18,761 nt of DNA, from contig NZ_JAQLDU010000022.1 of assembly GCF_028209625.1 (NCBI RefSeq), positions 1-18,761 on the forward strand, in the 5' to 3' direction. Positions 1-7,668 of the stretch are shown in pieces (the stretch's first letter is position 1; every line of letters starts with the position of its first letter). The DNA comes from Collinsella aerofaciens (GTDB lineage: Bacteria > Actinomycetota > Coriobacteriia > Coriobacteriales > Coriobacteriaceae). The position numbers and the translations under genes were made by a program. The notes under the pieces were generated by a model. The model did no database searches and was not told where the DNA came from. It saw only the letters and a program-made list of their open reading frames with translations.

Positions 1-76
1 GGAGGAATTCCGGAATCAGTCCCTATGTGCGGCGTAGGCCGCTTATTAGCCCGTCCAAGAATTGGGGCGCAGTTCA
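1..76 (-). mobile_element. Terminal fragment of an IS3-family-like insertion sequence (left boundary)
   Basis: Bases 1-76 are the exact reverse complement of bases 18686-18761; the match stops at base 77. Read outward from the window, the tip is TGAACTGCGCCCCAATTCTT, which resembles the terminal repeats of IS3-family (IS150-group) elements, several of which begin TGAACTG or TGTACTG. The rest of the element, including any transposase, lies outside the window. It ends 64 bp past the stop codon of prs. The family call rests on the tip motif only. Confidence 0.6.
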
Positions 77-140
77 AAGGGGGAGCGCGGGGGTTTCTTC
101 TGTTCCGACGGCGATGCGCCGGGTTGCAAGGACGATGCGA

Positions 141-1127
141 CTACAGCGCGAAGTCGCCGCCGACGAGCGTGGAGACGGGCTCCTCGTGGTAAACGGCGGA
201 GATGGCCTGAGCGAACTCCTCTGCGACCGAGATGGTCTTGATCTTGCCGCCAACCTCGACGGGGATGGCGTCGGTGACGACGCACTCGACGATGGGGGCA
301 TCGTTCAGGCGCTCGATGGCCGGACCGGAGAAGATGCCGTGGGTGGCGCAGACGTAGATGTCGCCGGCGCCCATAGCCTTGAGCTCCTTGACGTTGGCGC
401 ACAGGGTGCCAGCGGTGTCGATCATGTCGTCGTTGATGATGCAGGTCTTGCCCTTGATGTCACCGATGATGCCCATGACCTCGGCGGCGTTGTGGCGCGG
501 ACGGCCCTTGTGGGCGATGGCCAGGTCGCAGCCGAGCATGTCGGACAGCTTCTTGGCGGCCTTGGCACGACCCACGTCGGGGGAGACGACAACCAGGTTG
601 TCGGTGTCGAAGTGCATGTCGTTGTAGTACTGGCCAAACAGCGGCAGCGCGGACAGGTGGTTAACCGGGATATCAAAGAAGCCCTGGATCTGACCCTGGT
701 GCAGGTCGAGGGTGATGATGCGGTTGACGCCGGCGCGCTCGAGCAGGTTGGCGACGAGGCGGGCAGTGATGGGCTCGCGCGGGCCGGCCTTGCGGTCCTG
801 GCGGGCATAGCCGTAGTGGGTGATAACGGCGGTGATGGAGCGGGCGGATGCGCGCTTGGCAGCGTCGGTGGCGATGAGCAGCTCCATGAGCATGTCGTTG
901 ACGTTGCCGCCGGCCACGGACTGAATCAGGAAGACGTCGGCGCCGCGGACGGTCTCGTCGTAGCGGGCGTAAATCTCACCATTGGCGAACTGCTTTAGCG
1001 TAAGGCCCGAAAGCTCGACCCCAAGGTACTCAGCAATCTTCTGAGCGAGGGGACGGTTGGAGGAACCGGAATACACGCGGATGGACTTGCGCATATTCTC
1101 CGACTTCTCGGGATCATTAATCGGCAT
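141..1127 (-). CDS. prs: Ribose-phosphate pyrophosphokinase (PRPP synthetase)
   Basis: The 328-residue product makes 5-phosphoribosyl 1-diphosphate from ribose 5-phosphate and ATP, the cytosolic precursor for purine, pyrimidine, histidine, tryptophan and NAD synthesis. Length fits class I PRPP synthetases. Visible motifs are FANGEIYARY near residue 47, the catalytic flexible loop THYGYARQDRKAGPREPI (103-120), DLHQGQIQGFF (141-151), SPDVGRAKAAKKL (182-194) and the PRPP-binding loop DDMIDTAGT (233-241). AAGGAG lies 7 nt before the ATG; a second Met at residue 12 is a weaker alternative. glmU lies upstream on the same strand but is separated by 191 bp and a terminator, so prs probably has its own promoter. 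No terminator is evident in the 64 bp between its stop and the IS end. Confidence 0.96.
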   Translation of the reverse strand: MPINDPEKSENMRKSIRVYSGSSNRPLAQKIAEYLGVELSGLTLKQFANGEIYARYDETVRGADVFLIQSVAGGNVNDMLMELLIATDAAKRASARSITAVITHYGYARQDRKAGPREPITARLVANLLERAGVNRIITLDLHQGQIQGFFDIPVNHLSALPLFGQYYNDMHFDTDNLVVVSPDVGRAKAAKKLSDMLGCDLAIAHKGRPRHNAAEVMGIIGDIKGKTCIINDDMIDTAGTLCANVKELKAMGAGDIYVCATHGIFSGPAIERLNDAPIVECVVTDAIPVEVGGKIKTISVAEEFAQAISAVYHEEPVSTLVGGDFAL

Positions 1128-1171
1128 TACCCTTCTCCTTTATATCGAATGCCATATAGATGCCTTGTTGC

Positions 1172-1177
1172 ATTGTA
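1172..1177 (-). promoter_or_regulatory. Candidate -10 box for prs
   Basis: On the minus strand the sequence reads TACAAT about 45 nt before the prs start, downstream of the glmU terminator. No good -35 hexamer lies at standard spacing, so the call rests on the -10 match and position. The same TACAAT hexamer occurs ahead of folP and coaX in this window. Confidence 0.35.
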
Positions 1178-1266
1178 ACCGCGCGGCGGGGTTTATCGAG
1201 TCTTGATAACGTCTTTACCGTCAACGGACACGAACCGACCACTCATCCGGTCGCGCAGGTCAGCAT

Positions 1267-1301
1267 AGAAAAAGGAGCCGTCCCCATGGGAACAGCTCCT
1301 T
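1267..1301 (-). terminator. Rho-independent terminator of glmU
   Basis: An imperfect hairpin (GGAGCCGTCCCC / GGGAACAGCTCC, two mismatches) at 1274-1299 is followed on the minus strand by five T residues. It starts 18 nt after the glmU stop and separates glmU from prs. Confidence 0.8.
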
Positions 1302-1318
1302 AGATGCTTGATAAAACG

Positions 1319-2731
1319 TTATACCTCGTCGTCCTCGTGCAGACGGCGGCGATAATCGGCGGCCCAGCCCTCAATATTTACCTGACGGGCACGACCCAGT
1401 CCGAGTGCGTCTGCCGGGACCGGCTCGGTGATGACGGAGCCGGCGGCCACGAGCGCGCCGTCGCCGATCTGGGCAGGCGCGACCATCATGGTGTCGGAGC
1501 CGATGAAGGCATCCTTGCCGATGACGGTCTTGTGCTTGTGCACGCCGTCGTAGTTGCAGGTGATGGAGCCAGCGCCCACGTTGACGCCGGGGCCCATGGT
1601 GGTGTCGCCGATGTAGGACAGGTGCGGCACCTTGGAACCCTCGCCGATCGTGGACTTCTTGATCTCCACATGCGTGCCGGCCTTGGAACCGTCGAGCATG
1701 TGGGTGCCCGGGCGCAGGTAGGCGCGCGGGCCGCAGTCGACGCCGTTCTCGATGACGGCCTCGATGGCGATGGTCTCATCGATGGTGCAGCCGCTGCCGA
1801 CGGTGGTGTCGGTGAGACGGCTGTTGGGGCCGAGCTGGCACTCCTCGCCCACGGTGACGTGGCCGATCAGGTGCGTCTGCGGCCACACGACGGTGTCGCG
1901 GCCGATGGTGGCGTCGGGGCCGATCCAGGCCTGCGTGGGGTCGATGAAGGTAACGCCCTCGGCCATCCAGTGCTCGTTGATGCGGTCGCGCGCGATGGCG
2001 GTGAGCTGCGCGAGCTGGATACGGCTGTTGACGCCCAGACCGTCGCGGTAGTCGTCGCAGTGGAAGATGGAGACAGCCTGGCCGTGGCCTTTGAGGATCT
2101 CGAGCATGTCGGGCAGGTAGTACTCGGATTGCGCGTTGTCGTTGCCGATCTCGTTGATGTGGGCGGCGAGCTGCGTGCCGTCAAATGCGTAGCAGCCGGC
2201 GTTGCACTCCAGCAGCGTGGCGGCCTGCTCGGGCGTGCAGTCCTTCTGCTCGATGATGCGCTCGATCTGACCATCGGCGCCCAGCTTGATGCGGCCGTAG
2301 CCGAAAGGATCGGGCGGGGTCATGGTCATGACGGTGCAGGCGAGCTCGCCGGTGGCGACGGTTTGCGCGAACTTGGCGACGGTGTCGGCGGTGATGAGCG
2401 GCAGGTCGCCGTTGAGCACCACGACGGGGCCTTGCGTGATGCCACAGGCCTCGAGCGCGACCTTCACGGCGTGACCGGTGCCCAGACGCTCGGTCTGCTC
2501 GACGCACTCGACCTTGGTGGCGCTGTTGGCGTAGGCGCCGTCGATGAGGGCGCGCATCTCGTCGGCGTGGCTGCCGATGACAACCACGACGCGGCTGCAG
2601 CCGGCCTTGATGGTAGCGTCGACGATCCACTGGACCATGGGCTTACCCAGGATCTTGTGCGAAACCTTGCAGTGGTTCGACTTCATGCGGGTGCCCTCGC
2701 CGGCAGCGAGGATAATTGCGGTTGCGTCCAT
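1319..2731 (-). CDS. glmU: Bifunctional UDP-GlcNAc pyrophosphorylase / glucosamine-1-phosphate N-acetyltransferase
   Basis: The 470-residue enzyme performs the last two steps of UDP-N-acetylglucosamine synthesis for peptidoglycan. The N-terminal nucleotidyltransferase shows LAAGEGTRMKS (8-18), HKILGKPM (25-32), NGDLPLI (107-113) and GYGRI (144-148). The C-terminal half is a left-handed beta-helix of hexapeptide repeats with HLSYIGD (370-376), NVGAGSITCNYDG (384-396) and HKHKTVIG (398-405), signatures of GlmU acetyltransferases. The frame stays open 70 codons upstream, but the start was set at the ATG preceded by GGAGATCAC, where homology begins with MDATAIILAAG. It diverges from the ECF transporter operon. 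The adenine-type residue run NAGCYAFDG replaces the more usual NTGxY; otherwise it is canonical. Confidence 0.96.
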   Translation of the reverse strand: MDATAIILAAGEGTRMKSNHCKVSHKILGKPMVQWIVDATIKAGCSRVVVVIGSHADEMRALIDGAYANSATKVECVEQTERLGTGHAVKVALEACGITQGPVVVLNGDLPLITADTVAKFAQTVATGELACTVMTMTPPDPFGYGRIKLGADGQIERIIEQKDCTPEQAATLLECNAGCYAFDGTQLAAHINEIGNDNAQSEYYLPDMLEILKGHGQAVSIFHCDDYRDGLGVNSRIQLAQLTAIARDRINEHWMAEGVTFIDPTQAWIGPDATIGRDTVVWPQTHLIGHVTVGEECQLGPNSRLTDTTVGSGCTIDETIAIEAVIENGVDCGPRAYLRPGTHMLDGSKAGTHVEIKKSTIGEGSKVPHLSYIGDTTMGPGVNVGAGSITCNYDGVHKHKTVIGKDAFIGSDTMMVAPAQIGDGALVAAGSVITEPVPADALGLGRARQVNIEGWAADYRRRLHEDDEV

Positions 2732-2930
2732 GTGATCTCCTGTTACGTTATAGAGACGTGTGTTTGGAAACGATACACGGCGCAATATGATACCGCAGGC
2801 ATATGACGAGCGCGTAACGATTGGTTTGCGGCGGTTGAGGCTTGCGCCGCCGGCGTGGCGTTTGCACTGCTTGTGTGCGGCGTTGGCGGTGCTGTGGAGC
2901 TGTCGTTTGAGCGAGGGGACGGGGGTACCC

Positions 2931-3818
2931 GTGGACAACATACGAGAGGGGTTTGGCGGCGAGCCCGTCGCGGCATTCTCGATGTCTCATCCGGCTGTGC
3001 CGGCACTCTATATAGTGCTGACGCTGGGGCTCACTATGTTCTCGATGCAGCCGGTGCTGATTGCGCTGTCACTTGCGGGCGGGCTGGCGTATGGATTTGC
3101 GACGCGTGGGGCTGCCCGCACGCTGGGCGCGCTCCGCTGGCAGCTGCCGGTAATTTTGATCGTTGCGGTGCTCAATCCGCTGTTTAGCGCCTCGGGCTCG
3201 ACGGAGCTGTTCCGTATTGGCATGCGCGCGGTGTATCTGGAGAGCATGGTATACGGCCTGTGCATGGGCGGGCTGTTTGTGGCGAGCATACTGTGGTTTG
3301 AGGCGGCGGCATCGATGCTCGAATACGACAAGGTACTCGCGCTGCTGGGCAATGCCGCGCCGGTGATTGCGCTCATGATCTCGATGTGCATGAGGCTTAT
3401 CCCGCAGTTTTTACGCCGCGGTCGTACGGTGCTGGCGGTGCAGGATACGATTGATGTGCCGGGCCGCGCGCCGGCCGACCCCGTACGCTCGCGCCTGCGG
3501 GCGTCGAGCGTGTTGATGGGCTGGGGCATGGAAGATTCGCTGGAGCGCGCGGACGCGACGCGCTCGCGCGGGTGGGGTGCCGCGACGCGTCGTACGACGT
3601 ATGCGCGGTATCGACTGGGGCGCAGCGACGTTGCCGCGCTGGCCGGGCTCGCACTGTTTGGTGCTGTCGCGGTGGCGGTGGCGTGGACCGCGACGACGCA
3701 GTATTCGTTTTATCCGCAGCTCTCGGTTCCGGCGCCGTGGCTGGGCTATGTCGTGTACGCTGCCTGGATGATGCTGCCTTGCGCGTTGCACGCGATTGAT
3801 GAGAAGAGGTTTGGCTGA
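2931..3818 (+). CDS. ecfT: Energy-coupling factor (ECF) transporter T component
   Basis: This is the membrane scaffold subunit of an ECF-type vitamin/micronutrient importer (CbiQ/EcfT family). It couples the ATPases to the substrate-binding S component. From the GTG chosen here it has 295 residues. HPAVPALYIVLTLGLTMFSM (20-39) matches the usual EcfT N-terminal region, several hydrophobic segments follow, then the cytoplasmic coupling part with MRLIPQFLRRGRTVLAVQD (154-172) and ERADATRSRGWG (205-216), the Ala-Arg-Gly-type motif that contacts EcfA. The frame is open back to 2760, but that stretch lacks family similarity. GTG 2931 follows a GGGGG tract, and ATG 2982 (MSHPAV) is an alternative. 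The stop overlaps the ecfA start (TGATG), so translation is coupled. I see no riboswitch in the 200 bp upstream. Confidence 0.85.
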   Translation: MDNIREGFGGEPVAAFSMSHPAVPALYIVLTLGLTMFSMQPVLIALSLAGGLAYGFATRGAARTLGALRWQLPVILIVAVLNPLFSASGSTELFRIGMRAVYLESMVYGLCMGGLFVASILWFEAAASMLEYDKVLALLGNAAPVIALMISMCMRLIPQFLRRGRTVLAVQDTIDVPGRAPADPVRSRLRASSVLMGWGMEDSLERADATRSRGWGAATRRTTYARYRLGRSDVAALAGLALFGAVAVAVAWTATTQYSFYPQLSVPAPWLGYVVYAAWMMLPCALHAIDEKRFG

Positions 3819-5461
3819 TGGCTCGGTTGGATAGGGGCCCGGTGTCGGGCGCGGCGTGCGACCCGGATATGCTGGCGATTGAGGTGCGGAGCCTGAGCTT
3901 TACCTACCCCGGGGCTGATGCTGCGGTGCTCGAGGGGCTCGACTGGTCTGTCCCCCAAGGTGCATTTGCGCTGCTTGTTGGCGGTACCGGATCGGGTAAG
4001 TCGACGCTGCTGTCGTTGCTCAAGCCCGAGATCGCTCCGGCGGGCGAGCGCACTGGCGATGCGCGCGTGCTGGGCGAGAGCGTTGCCGACATGGACGTGC
4101 GCGCGTCTGCGGAGCGCGTGGGCTACGTGTTTCAGGATCCCGAGAACCAGATTGTGTGCGAGACCGTGTGGCACGAGATGGCGTTTGGCCTGGAAAACTT
4201 AGGCATGTCGCGCGACGAGATGCGCCGCCGTGTTGCCGAGACCAGCTATTTCTTTGGTCTGGAAGATTGGCTTCACCGCGATACTGACACGCTTTCGGGT
4301 GGTCGCAAACAGTTGCTGTCGTTGGCGGCCGTTCTGGCGCTGCGCCCGCGCGTGCTGCTGCTCGACGAGCCCACGTCTCAGCTCGATCCCGTTGCCGAGA
4401 AGAATTTCCTGCACGCGCTGTTTCGTGTGAATCGCGAGCTGGGCTGCACGGTTGTTGTGGCGACGCATCAGCCGCGCCCAATGCTCGAATACGCGACGTG
4501 TGCGTACCGGATTGAGGACGGTTGCGTGCGCGAGGTGGCAGATATGGCTTCTTTGGGACGCCGAGAATCGCTGTTTTCCGATGATATGTTGGGGTGGGGT
4601 GCCATCCGATGTGCAAAAAACGGAGTATTCAGCAGGCGTGAGGACAATTTGGACTCTCTGGAGACGCCCGGGGACGTATCGAGCGCGAAAAAAAGTTCGG
4701 AATTGGACAAATCGTCCGAATTTGTGGCGCAAACGTCGCTCGAGAACGGCTCGGAAGCCTTCCCGCGCACGAATGGAAGCAGAATACTCCAAAAAATGCA
4801 CGCTGGGTCGGCTACCACCCTGTCGGAAGGCTGGTTTCGCTACGATCGCGCGGACGGTTGGGTGCTGCGCGGGCTCGATGCGTCGTTTTCGGCTGGCGCG
4901 GTGCATGCAGTCGTGGGCGGAAACGGCTGCGGCAAGTCGACGATGCTTTCGGTGCTGGCCAAGACCGCCAAGCTGCAGCGCGGCCGCATGGTGCGCGGAG
5001 CGGCCTCGGCGGCGCTGTTGCCTCAGAATCCCAAAGCATTGCTGGTTGCCGAGACGGTTCGCGATGAGCTGATGGAATGGGCCTCGACCTGCGGATATGA
5101 CGAGAACTTGGCGCGGGAGCGTGCGGCGAGCTTGGGGCTGTCGGGTCTGGATGGGCGCCATCCGTACGATCTTTCGGGCGGACAGCGTCAGCTGCTTGCG
5201 TTGGCAAAGCTGCTGTTGATCGGCCCCGAACTGCTATTGCTCGATGAGCCCACCAAGGGTTTGGACCTGGCCAGCCGCCGCATCATCGCCCGCGCCCTGC
5301 GTGACCATGCGAAGGCTGGCGGCACCGTCATCATGGCTACGCACGATTTGGACTTTGCCGAGCAGGTCGCCGACGACATCGCCATGATGTTCGATGGCGA
5401 GATTGCCTGCATGGAGCCGCCGGCCGACTTCTTTGCCGACAACGTGTTTTATAGGGCGTGA
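3818..5461 (+). CDS. ecfA: ECF transporter ATPase with A and A' domains fused
   Basis: The 547-residue protein carries two complete ABC cassettes, replacing the separate EcfA and EcfA' subunits. Cassette 1: Walker A GGTGSGKST (55-63), Q-loop Q106 in FQDPENQIV, signature LSGGRKQ (159-165), Walker B VLLLDEP (179-185), switch His217. Cassette 2: GGNGCGKST (367-375), Q403 in LPQNP, LSGGQRQ (452-458), LLLLDEP (472-478), His509. All ATP-site residues are present in both, so both sites should be competent. A polar linker of about 80 residues (255-335) joins them. Its DNA is visibly less GC-rich, with A-tracts, and forms a concentric inverted repeat (separate entry). It overlaps ecfT by 1 nt and ends 4 nt before the S-component start, so the three form one operon. 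Confidence 0.93.
   Translation: MARLDRGPVSGAACDPDMLAIEVRSLSFTYPGADAAVLEGLDWSVPQGAFALLVGGTGSGKSTLLSLLKPEIAPAGERTGDARVLGESVADMDVRASAERVGYVFQDPENQIVCETVWHEMAFGLENLGMSRDEMRRRVAETSYFFGLEDWLHRDTDTLSGGRKQLLSLAAVLALRPRVLLLDEPTSQLDPVAEKNFLHALFRVNRELGCTVVVATHQPRPMLEYATCAYRIEDGCVREVADMASLGRRESLFSDDMLGWGAIRCAKNGVFSRREDNLDSLETPGDVSSAKKSSELDKSSEFVAQTSLENGSEAFPRTNGSRILQKMHAGSATTLSEGWFRYDRADGWVLRGLDASFSAGAVHAVVGGNGCGKSTMLSVLAKTAKLQRGRMVRGAASAALLPQNPKALLVAETVRDELMEWASTCGYDENLARERAASLGLSGLDGRHPYDLSGGQRQLLALAKLLLIGPELLLLDEPTKGLDLASRRIIARALRDHAKAGGTVIMATHDLDFAEQVADDIAMMFDGEIACMEPPADFFADNVFYRA
4611..4801. repeat. Concentric inverted repeat inside the EcfA linker
   Basis: 20-nt ends at 4611-4630 (GTGCAAAAAACGGAGTATTC) and 4782-4801 (GAATACTCCAAAAAATGCAC) are inverted copies except for the A-tract. 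Three inner pairs, GACGT/ACGTC (4673-4677/4733-4737), GCGC/GCGC (4684-4687/4727-4730) and TTCGGA/TCCGAA (4696-4701/4715-4720), share almost the same centre near 4706. It encodes the interdomain linker. It may be a palindromic repeat element captured in frame; this is inference. Confidence 0.5.
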
Positions 5462-5465
5462 TGGG

Positions 5466-6179
5466 ATGGCGGATTATCGCATCGTGCGCCTACTCGCAAA
5501 ACTGGAGATACCGCTGCTGCTGGCGGTGCCAGCCGTGATGGCTTCGGCGTTGCTGGCGGGCGTTGAGCAGGCGGCGCTCGCCATGCTTGTCGTGGTGGCG
5601 CTGGTGCTTGCGCTGTTCTTTGCAGGCTATGAGGCGTCGCGACCGGGCCTGCGCCAGATTATGCCAACGCTGGTTCTGGCGGCGTTGGCCGCGGCGGGGC
5701 GCATCTTGTTTGGCCCCATTCCCGACTTTAAACCCGTGAGTGCCATCGCCACTATCGCGGGGGCGACGCTTGGTCGCCGCAATGGTTTTATGGTTGGCGC
5801 GCTGGCGGCGCTGACCAGCAATTTCTTTTTTGGACAGGGCATGTGGACGCCGTGGCAGATGTATGCCTGGGGGCTCGTGGGATACGTTGGCGGTGCGCTG
5901 GCGCATGCGGGTGCGTTCGACCGCGCCGACGGCACCGTGCGTATGCCGGCGCTGCTGACCTACGGCTTTGCTTCGGGTTTGCTGTACGGCGTTGTGATCA
6001 ACGCCTACGACATTATCGGTTTTGTTCAACCGCTCACGTGGGCGGGTGCCATGGCGCGTCTTGCCACCGCCGTACCGTTCGATATCACGCACGGCCTTGC
6101 GACCTGCGTGTTTTTGGTCGCCCTGTACAAGCCTTGGTGTCGCCGCATCAACCGAGTCGTCGTGAAGTACGGACTGTAG
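5466..6179 (+). CDS. ECF transporter S component (substrate-binding membrane subunit)
   Basis: The 237-residue hydrophobic protein has about six membrane segments and follows ecfT-ecfA, the place of a dedicated S component that gives the importer its specificity. The central stretch GRILFGPIPDFKPVSAIATI (residues 78-97), then FMVGALAALTSNFFFGQG and WTPWQMYAWGLVGYVGG, is characteristic of an ECF S subgroup. Cobalamin (CbrT-like) is one possibility I recall, but the substrate cannot be assigned from this sequence and no vitamin riboswitch precedes the operon. The start MADYRIV is the first in-frame ATG after the ecfA stop, 4 nt away; the ribosome site is weak, so translation is probably coupled. 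Confidence 0.8.
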   Translation: MADYRIVRLLAKLEIPLLLAVPAVMASALLAGVEQAALAMLVVVALVLALFFAGYEASRPGLRQIMPTLVLAALAAAGRILFGPIPDFKPVSAIATIAGATLGRRNGFMVGALAALTSNFFFGQGMWTPWQMYAWGLVGYVGGALAHAGAFDRADGTVRMPALLTYGFASGLLYGVVINAYDIIGFVQPLTWAGAMARLATAVPFDITHGLATCVFLVALYKPWCRRINRVVVKYGL

Positions 6180-6220
6180 GGCTGGTTGCGCCGGGGCGGG
6201 AATCAATACTGCCGAAGTGT

Positions 6221-6384
6221 CATTTTAAAACTATGCCGGTTTACGGGGCCAGATTGGCACAAGCAGACCATGCCGGCTATTTTTGAAATAGAGCAAGCCG
6301 TTTACCTGCGGTTTTATTATTTCGGAATTGCGTATGGTTGGGGGTTCGCGATTTAGCCCCGTAAACTGGCATAGTTTTGGAATG
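6221..6384. repeat. 164-bp inverted-repeat (MITE-like) element
   Basis: 29-nt ends at 6221-6249 and 6356-6384 are inverted copies with 3 mismatches; the shared core is GCCCCGTAAAC(C/T)GGCATAG. The interior has no credible gene. I see no clear target duplication. It sits 41 bp past the S-component stop in a convergent gap. It could be a non-autonomous mobile repeat or an extended hairpin. Confidence 0.55.
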
Positions 6385-6420
6385 GCCGGCTGATATGACG
6401 GGCGTCGTGACCCTCAAGAG

Positions 6421-6711
6421 CCAAATTGATCCGTTTTCTTCCGTCTCCAGACGTCCCCGGGGAATCAGCTGAACTCGCCCGCCACGAAATCAGCCTATCT
6501 ACTACGTTTGACCCGACACCCCCAAACACAACCGCGTTTTATGAAAAACCGCAGGCTTTCTACCTGCGGTTTTCTTTTTGCGTTGTTCGCTGTGGTTGAG
6601 GGTGGTGGCTTAAACGTAGTAGATGGGCGTGTTTCGTGGCGGATGGGTCACGTGGATACCACCACGAGGCCCAAAATGATTCGTTTTCCTCCGTCCCCAG
6701 GGGATCAGCTG
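6421..6711. repeat. Direct repeat pair enclosing an inverted repeat pair
   Basis: Copies at 6421-6471 and 6671-6711 both run CCAAA.TGAT.CGTTTTC, then TCCGTC.CC, ending GGGGA.TCAGCTG; the first has about 10 extra bases. Between them lie 31-nt inverted arms at 6479-6509 and 6612-6642 (AAACGTAGTAGAT near one end, TTTCGTGGCGG near the other; 4 mismatches). A bidirectional terminator is in the middle. The second direct copy ends 4 bp before the exoA stop codon. Confidence 0.55.
6545..6573. terminator. Bidirectional Rho-independent terminator between the ECF operon and exoA
   Basis: A perfect 11-bp stem, AAAACCGCAGG / CCTGCGGTTTT with a 7-nt loop, is followed by TCTTTTT on the plus strand and by a T-run on the minus strand. 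It lies in the convergent gap and can serve both transcripts. Confidence 0.8.
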
Positions 6712-6714
6712 GGG

Positions 6715-7533
6715 CTAGAGCTCTAGCGTGAGGGTGACGGGGCAGTGGTCGCTGCCGAAGATGTCGCCGCGGATGCCGGTGTCGCGTACGTTGTCGGCGA
6801 TTGCGTCGCTTACCAGGAAGTAGTCGATGCGCCAGCCGGCGTTGTTCTTGCGGGCATTAAAGCGATAGCTCCACCAGCTGTAGACGCCCTCGACGTCGGG
6901 GTTTGCCGCGCGCCAGGTATCGGTAAAGCCGGCGTTGAGCAGCTCGGTAAACTTGCCGCGCTCCTCGTCCGAAAAGCCGGCGTTGCCGCGGTTGGACTTG
7001 GGGTTCTTAAGGTCGATCTCCTCGTGCGCCACGTTAAAGTCGCCGCAGGTCACGACGGGTTTGCCGGTCTCGCGCTCGAGCGCGTTCAAAAAGCCGCGGT
7101 AAGCATCGTCCCAGGCCATGCGCACGTCGATGCGGGCGAGTTCGTTTTGCGCGTTGGGAGTGTAGACATCCACAAACCAGAACTTGTCGAACTCCAGCGC
7201 GCAGACGCGGCCCTCGGTTGCGGCTTGGGCGACGAGTACGGCCGCCTCGTTCTCGCCGGCGTAGGGTAGCAGTGCGTCGGCGTGCAGCACGCGCAGCGGT
7301 TCCTGGCGGCTAAAGACCGCAGTGCCCGAATAGCCTTTACGCTCGGCGTGGCTCCAGGTTTGGTGATAGCCGGGCAGGTCAATATCGACCTGGCCTTCTT
7401 GCAACTTGGTCTCTTGCAGCGCCAGGATATCGACGTCGAGTTCTTGCGCGATCTGGATAAAGCTCGGGTCCTTTTTGAGCACGGCGCGCAGGCCGTTGAC
7501 GTTCCACGAGGCGAAAGTGTAAGTCTGAGGCAT
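6715..7533 (-). CDS. exoA: Exodeoxyribonuclease III family AP endonuclease
   Basis: The 272-residue protein is a cytosolic base-excision-repair enzyme that cuts DNA at abasic sites and removes 3' blocking groups. All family signatures are present: SWNVNGLRA (9-17, Asn11), LQETK (39-43, metal-binding Glu41), YTPNAQ (124-129, Tyr124), GDFNVAHEEIDL (164-175, Asp165 and Asn167), WWSYRFNARKNNAGWRIDYF (220-239) and GSDHCPV (260-266, catalytic Asp261/His263). Length and full motif set match ExoA/Xth. The start ATG has AAAGGA 6 nt upstream. It is monocistronic, divergent from the sirtuin gene across a 135-bp gap and convergent with the ECF operon. Confidence 0.95.
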   Translation of the reverse strand: MPQTYTFASWNVNGLRAVLKKDPSFIQIAQELDVDILALQETKLQEGQVDIDLPGYHQTWSHAERKGYSGTAVFSRQEPLRVLHADALLPYAGENEAAVLVAQAATEGRVCALEFDKFWFVDVYTPNAQNELARIDVRMAWDDAYRGFLNALERETGKPVVTCGDFNVAHEEIDLKNPKSNRGNAGFSDEERGKFTELLNAGFTDTWRAANPDVEGVYSWWSYRFNARKNNAGWRIDYFLVSDAIADNVRDTGIRGDIFGSDHCPVTLTLEL

Positions 7534-7668
7534 GGTGTCCTTTCGACGGGGTTGGCAGGCTTAAGATTAGCGCAACAGGGGCGGGGTGGGCTCCGCGCAT
7601 GCTGACTTAAAGGTCGCATGCTGGGACATCGCCCGACGCCGCCCGATCAACAAGGACGGAGGGCTCAT

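Noticed and set aside
27..998. Long plus-strand ORF opposite prs
   Set aside because: It is an antisense shadow of a highly conserved gene with GC-biased codons, and it starts inside the IS end.
2732..2930. Cobalamin or other vitamin riboswitch ahead of the ECF operon
   Set aside because: I could not find any conserved riboswitch core in these 199 bp.
7597..7622. GCATGC inverted pair between exoA and the sirtuin gene
   Set aside because: The 6-bp arms are already palindromic words and too short to support an operator call.
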